Source: Legionella cherrii (GTDB lineage: Bacteria > Pseudomonadota > Gammaproteobacteria > Legionellales > Legionellaceae). From it: a DNA stretch of 64,000 bases. Location: the NCBI RefSeq assembly GCF_900635815.1, contig NZ_LR134173.1, positions 3,194,001-3,258,000 on the forward strand, written 5' to 3'. The position numbers were made by a program, and so were the translations under genes. Positions 56,087 to 64,000 of this stretch are shown here, in pieces. Below the pieces are notes generated by a model that saw only the letters and a list, made by a program, of their open reading frames with translations, ran no database searches and was not told the origin of the DNA. The number at the start of each line of letters is the position of its first letter. Within the stretch, counting starts at the first letter, position 1.

Positions 56087-56902
56087 CTAAAAAGTTTTGC
56101 CTCCAAATCCATAGTGCCGATTAGGTGTTTTGATATCATTCATTTTTTTCAATTCAGTCAGTTGTTGTATTGCCTGAGTTCTTTGTAAACTGTAATCAAT
56201 CGTCGTATAACGTAGATGATGTGCTGCCCCTACTTTCAATATTTGTGCGTCACAAAAATTTAAATTCTGCATAATATCACCATGAAGCGTGATTTTTTTA
56301 TCTACAGAGGCACTACTCAATTGCTCTTCTGCCATTTTTCTGGTGCATTTAATGGCGCAGATAATCGAGCTGGGCAACACTTGAAAAGCGATTGCTTCAT
56401 AGGCATGAAGTGGCCAACCCGCACTCAGCGTCATTGAGGACTTAAAAAAATCATTAATATTTCTTGTTTGCACCGTTTGCAGTTCATTTAAATCAACCAC
56501 AATTTCTTTATTGTCAGTTGGAGTATCTTGCGTTCGTGATAAATGCACTTCTCCATCCCCCGATCCAACATATTCTATTTGGGTAAAATCTGGAAGCGCA
56601 ATAGCATAGATATAAGTCTCTTCATTATCGAGCGGAAAAATAGCTGCGCTTTCAATTTTGGTGCTCATGCAAATGCATACCGCAGGATCTGCATCAACCG
56701 CTTTATCATCAATTCCTCGATCATTAATGTATCCTCGAGACTTAATTGCCTCTTTCCACCAATCCTTACCATAAGCTTTGATTCTTGGAACGAAGCCTTC
56801 TTTAAAAATGAGCTCAGGTGGTCTGCTGTCTGAACGAAAGTAAATTCGTCCCTGCACCGCAGAAGGTGCGCTTTTCTTATGCAATAGCTCAGTAAATAAC
56901 AT
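56087..56902 (-). CDS. Pertussis/cholera-toxin-like mono-ADP-ribosyltransferase, candidate effector
   Basis: 271 residues with the R-S-E pattern of the CT/PT ADP-ribosyltransferase group. Region 1 is YFRSDSRPPELIFKEGFVPR (21-40), with Arg23 at the NAD-binding position; compare R-Y-D-S-R-P-P-E-D-V-F-x-x-G-F of pertussis S1 and R-A-D-S-R-P-P of cholera toxin A. Region 2 is VCICMSTKIESAAIF, with Ser80-Thr81 as the S-T-S element. Region 3 is HAYEAIAFQVLPSSIICAIK, with Glu169 as candidate catalytic Glu before the I/L-P segment, as in pertussis S1. No signal peptide, which fits Dot/Icm translocation rather than AB5 secretion. Target unknown. AAGAG lies about 8 nt before the ATG. Confidence 0.75.
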   Translation of the reverse strand: MLFTELLHKKSAPSAVQGRIYFRSDSRPPELIFKEGFVPRIKAYGKDWWKEAIKSRGYINDRGIDDKAVDADPAVCICMSTKIESAAIFPLDNEETYIYAIALPDFTQIEYVGSGDGEVHLSRTQDTPTDNKEIVVDLNELQTVQTRNINDFFKSSMTLSAGWPLHAYEAIAFQVLPSSIICAIKCTRKMAEEQLSSASVDKKITLHGDIMQNLNFCDAQILKVGAAHHLRYTTIDYSLQRTQAIQQLTELKKMNDIKTPNRHYGFGGKTF

Positions 56903-57055
56903 GATGATCTCTTTGCTAAAATAATTACTTTATCTTTTCATGATTTCAAAATATGTAATGTATTGCTACCCCTATATTGATAGCTGCAATATATATTTAC
57001 TTATTGAATAAAAAAATCCCTTAGCTACAATAGTCTTTTTTTTCAGGCAATCATC

Positions 57056-58777
57056 ATGGGATTTTATTTTAATACCTTTAGACAACAACAAGGCGATGCA
57101 GCTTACAACGAACAAAAATATGAAGAGGCATATAAGCATTATTCAGAAGCATTAAAAACTTTGCAATTTCATGCTGCTTCTAATGGTTCTCGACATAACG
57201 ATTTTTATGATGCTTTAGTTTATGTACTTTCGGAAATAGTGCATACCAAACTGATGCTCATCCGTCGTGAGGCAGATAATTTGAACTTCGATGCTGTGGC
57301 TCATTATTGGGATGATATTCCCAGTATGGTGCATGAAATGGAATTGGTTTATAAAGAACATGTTATAGGACTATCTCAGTCCAATAGTAATAAAGATCAA
57401 GTAGTCAGGCGCGTTAATAAATTGCTTGCAACAGTTTGCGAGGAAGTAAGTGATGCGTTAGTCGATCAACTCGATGAAAAGGAGCAAACGACGCTTATTG
57501 AATCCCAAGATGCACTATCAAAAGCGGTTCAGTGGATGAATAGAGCGATTGATTTTCAGATAAAAATAGAAGGACATCCTTACCTACCCAGTAGTCTAGG
57601 CTATTTAAACTTACTTGAACGTCAATATAAAGAAACCGGAAATAGGGATAGCCTTCAAATGATGTCCGAATATATTGATAAGCAGAAACTCTTGGAGTTG
57701 ACCATTGAATCAGCCCTGGAGAAACTCGAGCTACTTAGTTACGTTGTAAGAATAGCTCTTGTTAATGGCCAGAATGTCGATGCCCTGACCCACGAGTGTC
57801 AAACCCTTTATACCAAACTCGATGAGGAAGAAAAAGAAAATGACATTTTGGATGACTTGCGTGCTTTAATTCAATTAATCCCTCAAGAGGAAGAGGAAAA
57901 CGAATATGATGATCAATTGAATGCCTCGGAGAATGAAGAGACAAGCATGGATCAATCACTGGTTGATTTAAGCATAGATGGATTTAACACGGGAGATTCT
58001 TTTACAGACCTCGCAAGTGATATGCTTGTTGACTCTCAGCCTCATCAGAATCAGGATACCCCTCCTTCTTTATTAACGAACCTGGGACCTTTATATCCAT
58101 TCATGATGCAAAATGATTCAACAAGCCGGGTCAGAGTGACTCAACCCTATGGTCTCGTCGTACAACAGGGATTTTTTGCTCCCTCTTCATATCCCTCTCA
58201 ACAATTAGGGGATGAAATGCCTTATAGTCGCGCCCTGCAATTGGCATTAAAAAAAATAGTCACTCACTCGAACCAGCCGAGATTTTTAGCGAACATAGTG
58301 TCTCTTATAGCAGATTTCTTTTGTAGATTTAGGGCTGATGGAATTCAAAAACAAAATGCGATTGTATTAGCTTTCGATCTCTATCAACACGTAATTAAAA
58401 TAGATCCTGAGCATCATAGGGCTATTGAAAAATTAAAGGAGTTATCCTCCAACCACCAACCGTTGATTGGTTCATATCAGCACTTCAGTAAACCTCCAAG
58501 CCCTATACCAACATCGATCCAATTATCAGGAGCAAAAAATCGTTTTTATCAGGCAATAGAAGAATTAACCATTCAATTAGAATGTCTTTTAATGGATGAT
58601 AAAGATAAAATTCAAGAAGCGATAAACAACATAATCGACTTTATCGGAGAAAAATTAACCAGTGGAGCAATAACCAGACTTCCAAGTCCGGAAATAAAAG
58701 AGCTTCTTATACAAACTTATTGGGAGGAGCTTCAAGAATCAATACCTAATTCTATGAATATGAAAAGGATTCGCTAA
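57056..58777 (+). CDS. TPR-containing hypothetical protein, candidate effector
   Basis: 573 residues. The N-terminus QQQGDAAYNEQKYEEAYKHY is a TPR helix pair, followed by long helices; a second TPR-like segment lies near the C-terminal third (IVLAFDLYQHVIKIDPEHHR). A low-complexity acidic linker (QEEEENEYDDQLNASENEE) and a Pro/Ser-rich segment separate the two. No signal peptide or catalytic motif. TPR proteins mediate protein-protein binding; Legionella has several TPR effectors, but translocation is only inferred. Confidence 0.72.
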   Translation: MGFYFNTFRQQQGDAAYNEQKYEEAYKHYSEALKTLQFHAASNGSRHNDFYDALVYVLSEIVHTKLMLIRREADNLNFDAVAHYWDDIPSMVHEMELVYKEHVIGLSQSNSNKDQVVRRVNKLLATVCEEVSDALVDQLDEKEQTTLIESQDALSKAVQWMNRAIDFQIKIEGHPYLPSSLGYLNLLERQYKETGNRDSLQMMSEYIDKQKLLELTIESALEKLELLSYVVRIALVNGQNVDALTHECQTLYTKLDEEEKENDILDDLRALIQLIPQEEEENEYDDQLNASENEETSMDQSLVDLSIDGFNTGDSFTDLASDMLVDSQPHQNQDTPPSLLTNLGPLYPFMMQNDSTSRVRVTQPYGLVVQQGFFAPSSYPSQQLGDEMPYSRALQLALKKIVTHSNQPRFLANIVSLIADFFCRFRADGIQKQNAIVLAFDLYQHVIKIDPEHHRAIEKLKELSSNHQPLIGSYQHFSKPPSPIPTSIQLSGAKNRFYQAIEELTIQLECLLMDDKDKIQEAINNIIDFIGEKLTSGAITRLPSPEIKELLIQTYWEELQESIPNSMNMKRIR

Positions 58778-58815
58778 TTATTAAAACCTTATGCTCAAAA
58801 CTGGAAAACATAGAA

Positions 58816-60858
58816 TCATTTATTATGGCTGTAAGCGATTACTCTATCTTTGCCTGCCAGTTTTGCAGCATAAAGTGCAAGATCCGCAGCCTTTATTATT
58901 TCATCAATAGAAGCACCATGTTTTAGTGCTTCTGCAACACCGATTGAAATAGTAATGTGATTCAACGGATTGCCTTTAAAGTAAATTGATATATTTTTTA
59001 TCTTTTCACGAAGCTCTTCCATTTTACTCACAGCATTGTTTAAGGTAGTGTTCAACAAGACGATAACAAACTCTTCTCCACCGAAACGTACAGAAATGTC
59101 CGTTTCACGGAGACTGTCTTTTAACAACTTTCCTATGGCTTTGAGTATCTCATCGCCCGCTAAATGACTGTAAGTATCATTAAATTTCTTGAAATTATCG
59201 ATATCCAACATCGCAACGCATAATGTCTTTTTTTCCCGAGCAATTCGAATTAATTCCCGTGACAAAATGTCATTTAAATAACGTCGATTGTATAAATTGG
59301 TTAATGGATCATGTAATGACAACTCGCTCAATGATACGCGCAGGTTAATATTAGCAATGGCAAGCTTGACAATATTTCCAAAGGAATTGGCCATGTCTTG
59401 TTGATGGCGTGTTAACTTTCTGTCTTTTGGTGCGATGAGATGGATAACACCTATCAACTCATTTTGTACCAAAAGCGGTAACGCCATATATCCACCTTGA
59501 GGGGGGGTATTATAATGGGCACAAGGCACTGATTTATTGGGATCATCCACTACATTAGTGGCGGCCTCACGGATTGAAAAGCAATCCATAGGCAAGAATA
59601 TATCAGGTAATAATTGTTCTTTTCCCCACTGAACTACTGTTTCCATTTGCATGATCGTTTTATTGTAAATTGATAACCCCCCACTTAAGTCAGCAAATAA
59701 ATCTTGAGCAATTAAATGGATTCGTGGGTAAGCTTCTTCTGCGGTAATGCAAATTTGTAGTGAGCGGTTCAATTTATTTAATAAACTTTCATCATGTTCT
59801 AGCAGCTTCAATTCATTTAACATTTCCATCGTTTTTTCATTCAACTGTCGCATTTTTTCTTCATTTTGTATGCGATCACTTACATCCTTCATTTGCATAA
59901 TAAAATTGATTGGCTCTCCCTGTTCATCACGGATTAGACTCGAGCTGACCATCCCCCAGATAATACTTCCGTCCTTTCGAATATAACGTTTTTCCATATG
60001 TGAAATACGCAATTTGCCTTGGAGAAGTTTATTCATGGCATCTCGAGTCATCGAGACGTCATCAGGATACGTAATTTCCAGCATATTTTTTTTAAGTAAT
60101 TCTTCATCACTGTAACCCAAGATTTCTTGCAGTGTACGATTGGCATGAATACATTTTCCTTCAGGTGAAACAATGGCCATGCCAATTGGTGCATTTTCAA
60201 TAGTATTGCGGAAGCTCTCTTCACTGCGTCTTAAATCAGATAAAAGATTTGAGCTGTATATTTCCAGGTAAATTGATTTCGTTAAAAATTGATTTACTTG
60301 TGTCGTGGCATAGAGCACTGTAACCACAAAAAGCAATACCGCCATCAGTAAAATCAATGATAGTGAGGGAGCAATAGATACCGATAAAAACATCAAGAAC
60401 AACGAAATGGGTATCATAAAAGCGATGTAGGCGCTGTGAATAGTCAACAATTTAGGCGCAGGTGCTGAAAGAAGACCAACGAGATAAACAAAAATTGCCA
60501 TGCGATGCATCGGATCATCGATATAGAGGAACAGCGATCCTCCTAAAGCCCATAAAATACCCGATTGGAAATTATTCGCTATAAAATATTTTTTCCAAAA
60601 AGATGGGTGAAATAACCCATCCTGCTTTTTTCGACGATAATAATGAAATAAAAATAAACTTCTCAGTAGATGATTGAATATGAACATCAACAAGACCCAT
60701 ATAACAATTGGAAGCTTATTATTAACCTGAGGCCAAACAAGAGCGGCAAAAATTATAGTTGCAAAAAAATCAGCAATAATTAAAACATAAAATTTTTTAT
60801 ATGCTTCGGTTATAAGCTTATTTTCTATTTGCTCGCTCGTAATGCCCGGGAAATCCAT
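58816..60858 (-). CDS. Membrane-bound diguanylate cyclase (PAS-GAF-GGDEF)
   Basis: 680 residues. Residues about 20-200 hold six hydrophobic helices (MASE-like sensor). A PAS domain with PAC follows (SFRNTIENAPIGMAIVSPEG; MEKRYIRKDGSIIWGMVSSS), a GAF-like domain about 370-510 (LPLLVQNELIGVIHL), then a GGDEF domain: HDPLTNLYNRRYLND, MLDIDNFKKFNDTYSHLAGD and active-site SVRFGGEEFVIVL. GGEEF indicates an active cyclase making c-di-GMP from two GTP. No EAL domain. An RxxD inhibitory site upstream of GGEEF is not obvious (LRETD lies there). Monocistronic. Confidence 0.93.
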   Translation of the reverse strand: MDFPGITSEQIENKLITEAYKKFYVLIIADFFATIIFAALVWPQVNNKLPIVIWVLLMFIFNHLLRSLFLFHYYRRKKQDGLFHPSFWKKYFIANNFQSGILWALGGSLFLYIDDPMHRMAIFVYLVGLLSAPAPKLLTIHSAYIAFMIPISLFLMFLSVSIAPSLSLILLMAVLLFVVTVLYATTQVNQFLTKSIYLEIYSSNLLSDLRRSEESFRNTIENAPIGMAIVSPEGKCIHANRTLQEILGYSDEELLKKNMLEITYPDDVSMTRDAMNKLLQGKLRISHMEKRYIRKDGSIIWGMVSSSLIRDEQGEPINFIMQMKDVSDRIQNEEKMRQLNEKTMEMLNELKLLEHDESLLNKLNRSLQICITAEEAYPRIHLIAQDLFADLSGGLSIYNKTIMQMETVVQWGKEQLLPDIFLPMDCFSIREAATNVVDDPNKSVPCAHYNTPPQGGYMALPLLVQNELIGVIHLIAPKDRKLTRHQQDMANSFGNIVKLAIANINLRVSLSELSLHDPLTNLYNRRYLNDILSRELIRIAREKKTLCVAMLDIDNFKKFNDTYSHLAGDEILKAIGKLLKDSLRETDISVRFGGEEFVIVLLNTTLNNAVSKMEELREKIKNISIYFKGNPLNHITISIGVAEALKHGASIDEIIKAADLALYAAKLAGKDRVIAYSHNK

Positions 60859-61051
60859 CTCACCCTTAATTATTTATCAATTATTAAGATAATAGTATGT
60901 ATTTACAAAATATCCAAAATTCCCCCCGAGCATTCTTTACAGTTTTGTTATAAAATTGACGATTATGAAATAATGCCTTACCTTAAAGAGGCGTGGTATC
61001 CGTTCTCACACGGGTGCAGCAATCTCTTATCCACTTTACAAGGAGCGTCCA

Positions 61052-62116
61052 ATGTTAATTAAATTGATGCTTGGAGTTCGTCAATTTCAAGATGAATCGT
61101 TTAAACAAATGAAGGATATTTTTCAGCGATTGAGTTTAGGACAAGACCCTGAAATTCTATTTATTACTTGTTCGGATTCACGCCTGTTGCCAAATCTTTT
61201 GACACAAACGAAACCTGGTGATTTATTTTTCATCCGCAATGTAGGGAATATTATTCCACCCGCTCATGTTCCTTCAAGCGAAGCAGCAGCGCTGATGTTT
61301 GCCCTAAGTGAACTTCATAGCATCAAAGACATCATTATTTGTGGCCACTCACATTGTGGCGCGATGAAAGGACTTTTATCTCCTAATCCAGAGGCATATC
61401 ATCCTGCAGTGGCCTCATGGCTTAATCATTCACATTCTGTCTTGAAAAGAATCAATGACTCGAAAGAATCCTATAACGATAATTTCGCTTTAAAAGTACG
61501 ACAAGCCACTATGCTTAATGTTTTGGCTCAGATGGACCATTTAAAATCATATCCAATCATTGCTGAAAAACTGAGTCGTAAAGAACTCACAATTCATGGC
61601 TGGTTCTATGAGTTTGAGACTGGTGAAGTACTGGTTTACGAACCACAATATAATGAATTCTTGCCACTGGAAAAAGCCTTAACTTTGGCTGTCTCGGCGC
61701 GAAGGGATAAAATTATTGAGCAGGTAGTAATGAGCCATCTGGAGCCTTTAACCAAACCTCAGACAGCTGAACAATATAAGAAGTTAATGCACCTCTTTTT
61801 ACTCCTTGAGAACGATTTAAAACCTATCTGGCAAGCAATAAAAAAAGAACTTACCCCAAAATTATGGGAAGAATTAGGAGGATTATATTCCAGTATTGAG
61901 GATCCACGATTCAACGATATGCTAGAACAAGGTTGTCAATTTAAGTTACCTCATCTAAAAGATTTTCAAAAAAATGTAATAGAGTCCGCAGGCTATCAGC
62001 ACTATATGAGACAGATGATGCGCCATTCATTCTTTATGCAATCAACTCCTTTGATACAATCAATTCCAAAAGAAATTTCAGAATCAATTTGTAATTCGTT
62101 TACCTTCAATCATTAA
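61052..62116 (+). CDS. Beta-carbonic anhydrase with long C-terminal extension
   Basis: 354 residues. Zinc ligands Cys40 (ITCSDSRLLP, with catalytic dyad Asp42/Arg44), His99 and Cys102 (CGHSHCGAMKG). Hydrates CO2 to bicarbonate. The domain ends about residue 205 (HGWFYEFETGEVLVYE); a further roughly 150 helical residues, without known motif, follow. Typical bacterial enzymes are 200-230 residues. AAGGAG 6 nt before ATG 61052. No signal peptide, so cytoplasmic. Confidence 0.9.
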   Translation: MLIKLMLGVRQFQDESFKQMKDIFQRLSLGQDPEILFITCSDSRLLPNLLTQTKPGDLFFIRNVGNIIPPAHVPSSEAAALMFALSELHSIKDIIICGHSHCGAMKGLLSPNPEAYHPAVASWLNHSHSVLKRINDSKESYNDNFALKVRQATMLNVLAQMDHLKSYPIIAEKLSRKELTIHGWFYEFETGEVLVYEPQYNEFLPLEKALTLAVSARRDKIIEQVVMSHLEPLTKPQTAEQYKKLMHLFLLLENDLKPIWQAIKKELTPKLWEELGGLYSSIEDPRFNDMLEQGCQFKLPHLKDFQKNVIESAGYQHYMRQMMRHSFFMQSTPLIQSIPKEISESICNSFTFNH

Positions 62117-62122
62117 ACATTC

Positions 62123-62148
62123 AGGCCAGAATAACCTGGTCTTTATTG
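62123..62148 (+). terminator. Likely terminator after carbonic anhydrase gene
   Basis: AGGCCAG-AATAAC-CTGGTCT, 7-bp stem with one G-T pair, followed by a short TTTATT. Confidence 0.45.
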
Positions 62149-62278
62149 CTGATAGAATTTTTACAGAGTCATCATCCAAATTCTTAATGCCTGTTTCTTA
62201 AATGGAACCTATCCATTCATTTTACAAAATAAATTTTTTAGGCTACATAATATTAAAGGGAATTTAAATAGAAAACTT

Positions 62279-63691
62279 ATGAAAAAATGGACTGGTTTCT
62301 TTGTATTACTGGTAGTACTTATTCTGGTGGCTTATTATGCCATTGGTCTCACAATTAAAAGTACTTTAAATAAAAATATAAATTCGATACCTAAATCTTC
62401 CGCATTTAATGTCCGTCTTCACGACTACCACAACGGCTGGTTTTCATCTCATGCGATTATATCAATCAAGATGCATATTCCTGCGCAAACTACAGCGGAT
62501 AAAAATGGGGTCGCCAAAACAGAACCACCCGTTGATTTTGATATAGATATACCCATTCTCATCAAGCATGGACCTTTTATAGTTACAAACTATGGCCTAC
62601 GTTTTGGAATAGGAGTCATTACAACTCAACCTGAAACGCATTATGAAGCATTTATTAATTACCTTAATAGAACCATATTCAGGTACACGCTGCCCTCTTT
62701 AGCCATAGAAGGCAAAATTGGTCAAAATGAAGGAGATTTTCAACTCTCTTGGGAGGGATTAACTTCCTTACTTAGCGTTTCTTCTAATCTTGACCGTATT
62801 GAGGGTAATTTAGAATTATTAGGATTAAGTGGATCCGCCAATAACCCTGCGAACACACAGAGTAATGTGATCTTTAAAGTCGGTGGAATGACCTATGATT
62901 TTAAATTAAAACGTTACCATGACTGGTTGTGGTTAGGCCATTCGCGCTTTGATATTCCTACTATAGCAATCAATCTAGCTGGCACCCCGTTATTTGAACT
63001 CACCAGCCTTAACTTTCTAGCGCGCTCCGATGTGAGTCATGAAGCATTGGACATTGATTTTAAACTGTCATTACAAAAATTATTTGCTAATAATCAAAAC
63101 TACGGACCAGGAATGATACATTTAAGTATTAGAAATCTGGATCCCATTGTTGCGGCAAAAATCAATCAACAAGAATTCAACATGATGCAAAATAATAGTG
63201 ATCCCAATATGATCTCACTTGCATTCGTGAATGAATTACCTCAGCTCCTTGCTAAAGGAGCCGTCATAGAACTTTCTGAAATGACTTTAAATTTACCGGA
63301 AGGGAAAATTGCAGGAAATTTTAAAATAACTCTGCCAAAAAATGAGAACAATGATTTATCTCAGATCATGCAAAAACTACAAGGTGAAGGCTCCTTTAAA
63401 GCCCCGATGGCGACGGTAAAAACACTTCTGATCGCTTCACTTAAAAACGAATCGTCACCCAATGATACTCAAGCCAATCCAGTGACTTCGCCAGCATCCA
63501 CAACGAGCCCGACACAAATTTTAACAAATCCGGATAACGATGCGGATAAAAAAGCAGATAAAATATTGCAGGACTTAGTGAGTCAAGGTTTTTTAAAGAT
63601 TGAAGGTGCTGATTATGTCTTCACGTTTAAATTAGAAAACCAAAAAATTTTCGTCAATGGCAAGGTTTTTAACCCTGATCTGCTTAAATAA
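62279..63691 (+). CDS. DUF945 (YdgA-like) protein
   Basis: 470 residues. N-terminal membrane anchor (FFVLLVVLILVAYYAIGLTI) then the DUF945 body: YHNGWFSSHAIISIKMHIP, IDIPILIKHGPFIVTNYGLRFGIGVITT. Resembles E. coli YdgA/YihF, inner-membrane-anchored periplasmic proteins of unclear function. C-terminal Pro/Ser/Thr-rich linker (SPASTTSPTQILTNPDN) before a last strand pair. Followed by a strong hairpin terminator. Confidence 0.85.
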   Translation: MKKWTGFFVLLVVLILVAYYAIGLTIKSTLNKNINSIPKSSAFNVRLHDYHNGWFSSHAIISIKMHIPAQTTADKNGVAKTEPPVDFDIDIPILIKHGPFIVTNYGLRFGIGVITTQPETHYEAFINYLNRTIFRYTLPSLAIEGKIGQNEGDFQLSWEGLTSLLSVSSNLDRIEGNLELLGLSGSANNPANTQSNVIFKVGGMTYDFKLKRYHDWLWLGHSRFDIPTIAINLAGTPLFELTSLNFLARSDVSHEALDIDFKLSLQKLFANNQNYGPGMIHLSIRNLDPIVAAKINQQEFNMMQNNSDPNMISLAFVNELPQLLAKGAVIELSEMTLNLPEGKIAGNFKITLPKNENNDLSQIMQKLQGEGSFKAPMATVKTLLIASLKNESSPNDTQANPVTSPASTTSPTQILTNPDNDADKKADKILQDLVSQGFLKIEGADYVFTFKLENQKIFVNGKVFNPDLLK

Positions 63692-63737
63692 TTTAATTTC
63701 CTTTATCAAACTGTGAAATCATTTGAACAATATAAAA

Positions 63738-63776
63738 AAGCCCATATCTCGTATTGATATGGGCTTGGAATTTTTT
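63738..63776. terminator. Intrinsic terminator between convergent genes
   Basis: AAGCCCATATC pairs perfectly with GATATGGGCTT (loop TCGTATT), flanked by AAAA on the left and GGAATTTTTT on the right; it can serve both the DUF945 gene and the minus-strand gene at the window end. Confidence 0.85.
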
Positions 63777-64000
63777 ACATCGATAACGAAAGACTAGTAT
63801 CTGTAGCTCCTTTATGATAATGGCGCTCCCGCTCCATAAACTTGTCAACAAGCTCGGTCAAAAAACCAATTTTCTCCGACATAGGAAGATCTGTTGACAT
63901 AACTCCTTGAGTAATACCCTGAAATATTTGACTGAGAGGAGATGCTTTATATTCCTGTTCTGATTTTTTCTTCCTTGCCAGAGATTCATTATAAACAGCA
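63775..64000 (-). CDS. 3' end of an unknown gene (partial)
   Basis: Open minus-strand frame from the window edge to TAA 63775-63777, 74 residues: hydrophilic and helical (SLARKKKSEQEYKASPLSQI, TDLPMSEKIGFLTELVDKFM), ending ATDTSLSLSM. A terminator follows immediately. A C-terminus with Ser/Thr and few charges; no family recognised. Confidence 0.55.
   Translation of the reverse strand, partial: AVYNESLARKKKSEQEYKASPLSQIFQGITQGVMSTDLPMSEKIGFLTELVDKFMERERHYHKGATDTSLSLSM

Noticed and set aside
1..64000. tRNA, rRNA, integrase, intact transposase, toxin-antitoxin or restriction genes
   Set aside because: Looked for in the gaps and in the predicted proteins; none could be supported from the sequence.

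Overview
The window is AT-rich DNA from a gammaproteobacterium, almost certainly a Legionella species and probably not L. pneumophila. The clearest marker is a divergent gene pair that I recognise as the Dot/Icm effector AnkX (Fic domain plus ankyrin repeats, nearly full-length match by eye) and its antagonist Lem3. Around it lies an unusually high density of eukaryote-like genes: a papain-fold-like protein, a tubulin-tyrosine-ligase (TTL) like ATP-grasp protein, a leucine-rich-repeat protein, an F-box protein, a RhoGAP protein, a mitochondrial-carrier protein and a pertussis/cholera-toxin-like ADP-ribosyltransferase. Several large helical proteins with acidic C-termini add to this. Housekeeping genes are interspersed.

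Layout. 1-4 kb: 5' part of a very large minus-strand gene with a Cys-His-Asp (papain-like) domain. 5-8 kb: DEAD-box helicase DbpA and a monofunctional catalase. 8.4-14.3 kb: a lipid-modification cluster: a plus-strand operon (COG2907 flavoprotein, DUF1365, cyclopropane synthase family, DUF2878, DUF1295) converging on a minus-strand pair (DUF2177, acyl desaturase). 14.3-17.1 kb: a small conserved protein and cytochrome bd-type (CIO) quinol oxidase cydAB. 17.2-19.5 kb: two gene remnants, a polytopic membrane protein and an L,D-transpeptidase. 19.6-27 kb: 893-residue helical protein, TTL-like protein, MltA-type lytic transglycosylase and a frameshifted LRR gene. 27.3-28 kb: HAD phosphatase.

28.2-32.5 kb: an outer-membrane barrel gene and a secreted beta-propeller gene (frameshifted), then a Sec-exported FlgE-like orphan. 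32.7-37.1 kb: YdjM-like protein, TrmL, F-box protein, amino-acid-binding lipoprotein and ornithine carbamoyltransferase. 37.5-46.6 kb: RhoGAP protein, a small exported protein preceded by PmrA-box-like repeats, a 460-residue candidate effector, a GGQ release-factor-like protein, AnkX and Lem3. 46.7-54 kb: a second barrel plus secreted beta-helix pair, an NTF2-like protein, the mitochondrial-carrier protein and a secreted GH17-like glucanase. 54.2-64 kb: small hypothetical, serine hydrolase, ADP-ribosyltransferase, TPR protein, PAS/GAF/GGDEF diguanylate cyclase, beta-carbonic anhydrase with a long C-terminal extension, DUF945 protein and the 3' end of an unknown gene.

Themes. (i) Host manipulation: AnkX/Lem3 (reversible phosphocholination of Rab GTPases in L. 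pneumophila) with nearby RhoGAP, F-box, ADP-ribosyltransferase and carrier genes. (ii) A possibly undescribed surface or secretion theme: three large exported proteins share a similar N-terminal Cys-containing beta-domain but carry different bodies (beta-propeller, beta-helix, GH17 glucanase), and two of them are paired with paralogous small outer-membrane barrels. (iii) Membrane lipid remodelling. Single-base indels in homopolymers break several genes; they may be real decay, phase variation or sequencing errors. No tRNA, rRNA, CRISPR array or intact transposase was seen. All family calls are by eye from motifs; no database search was run.
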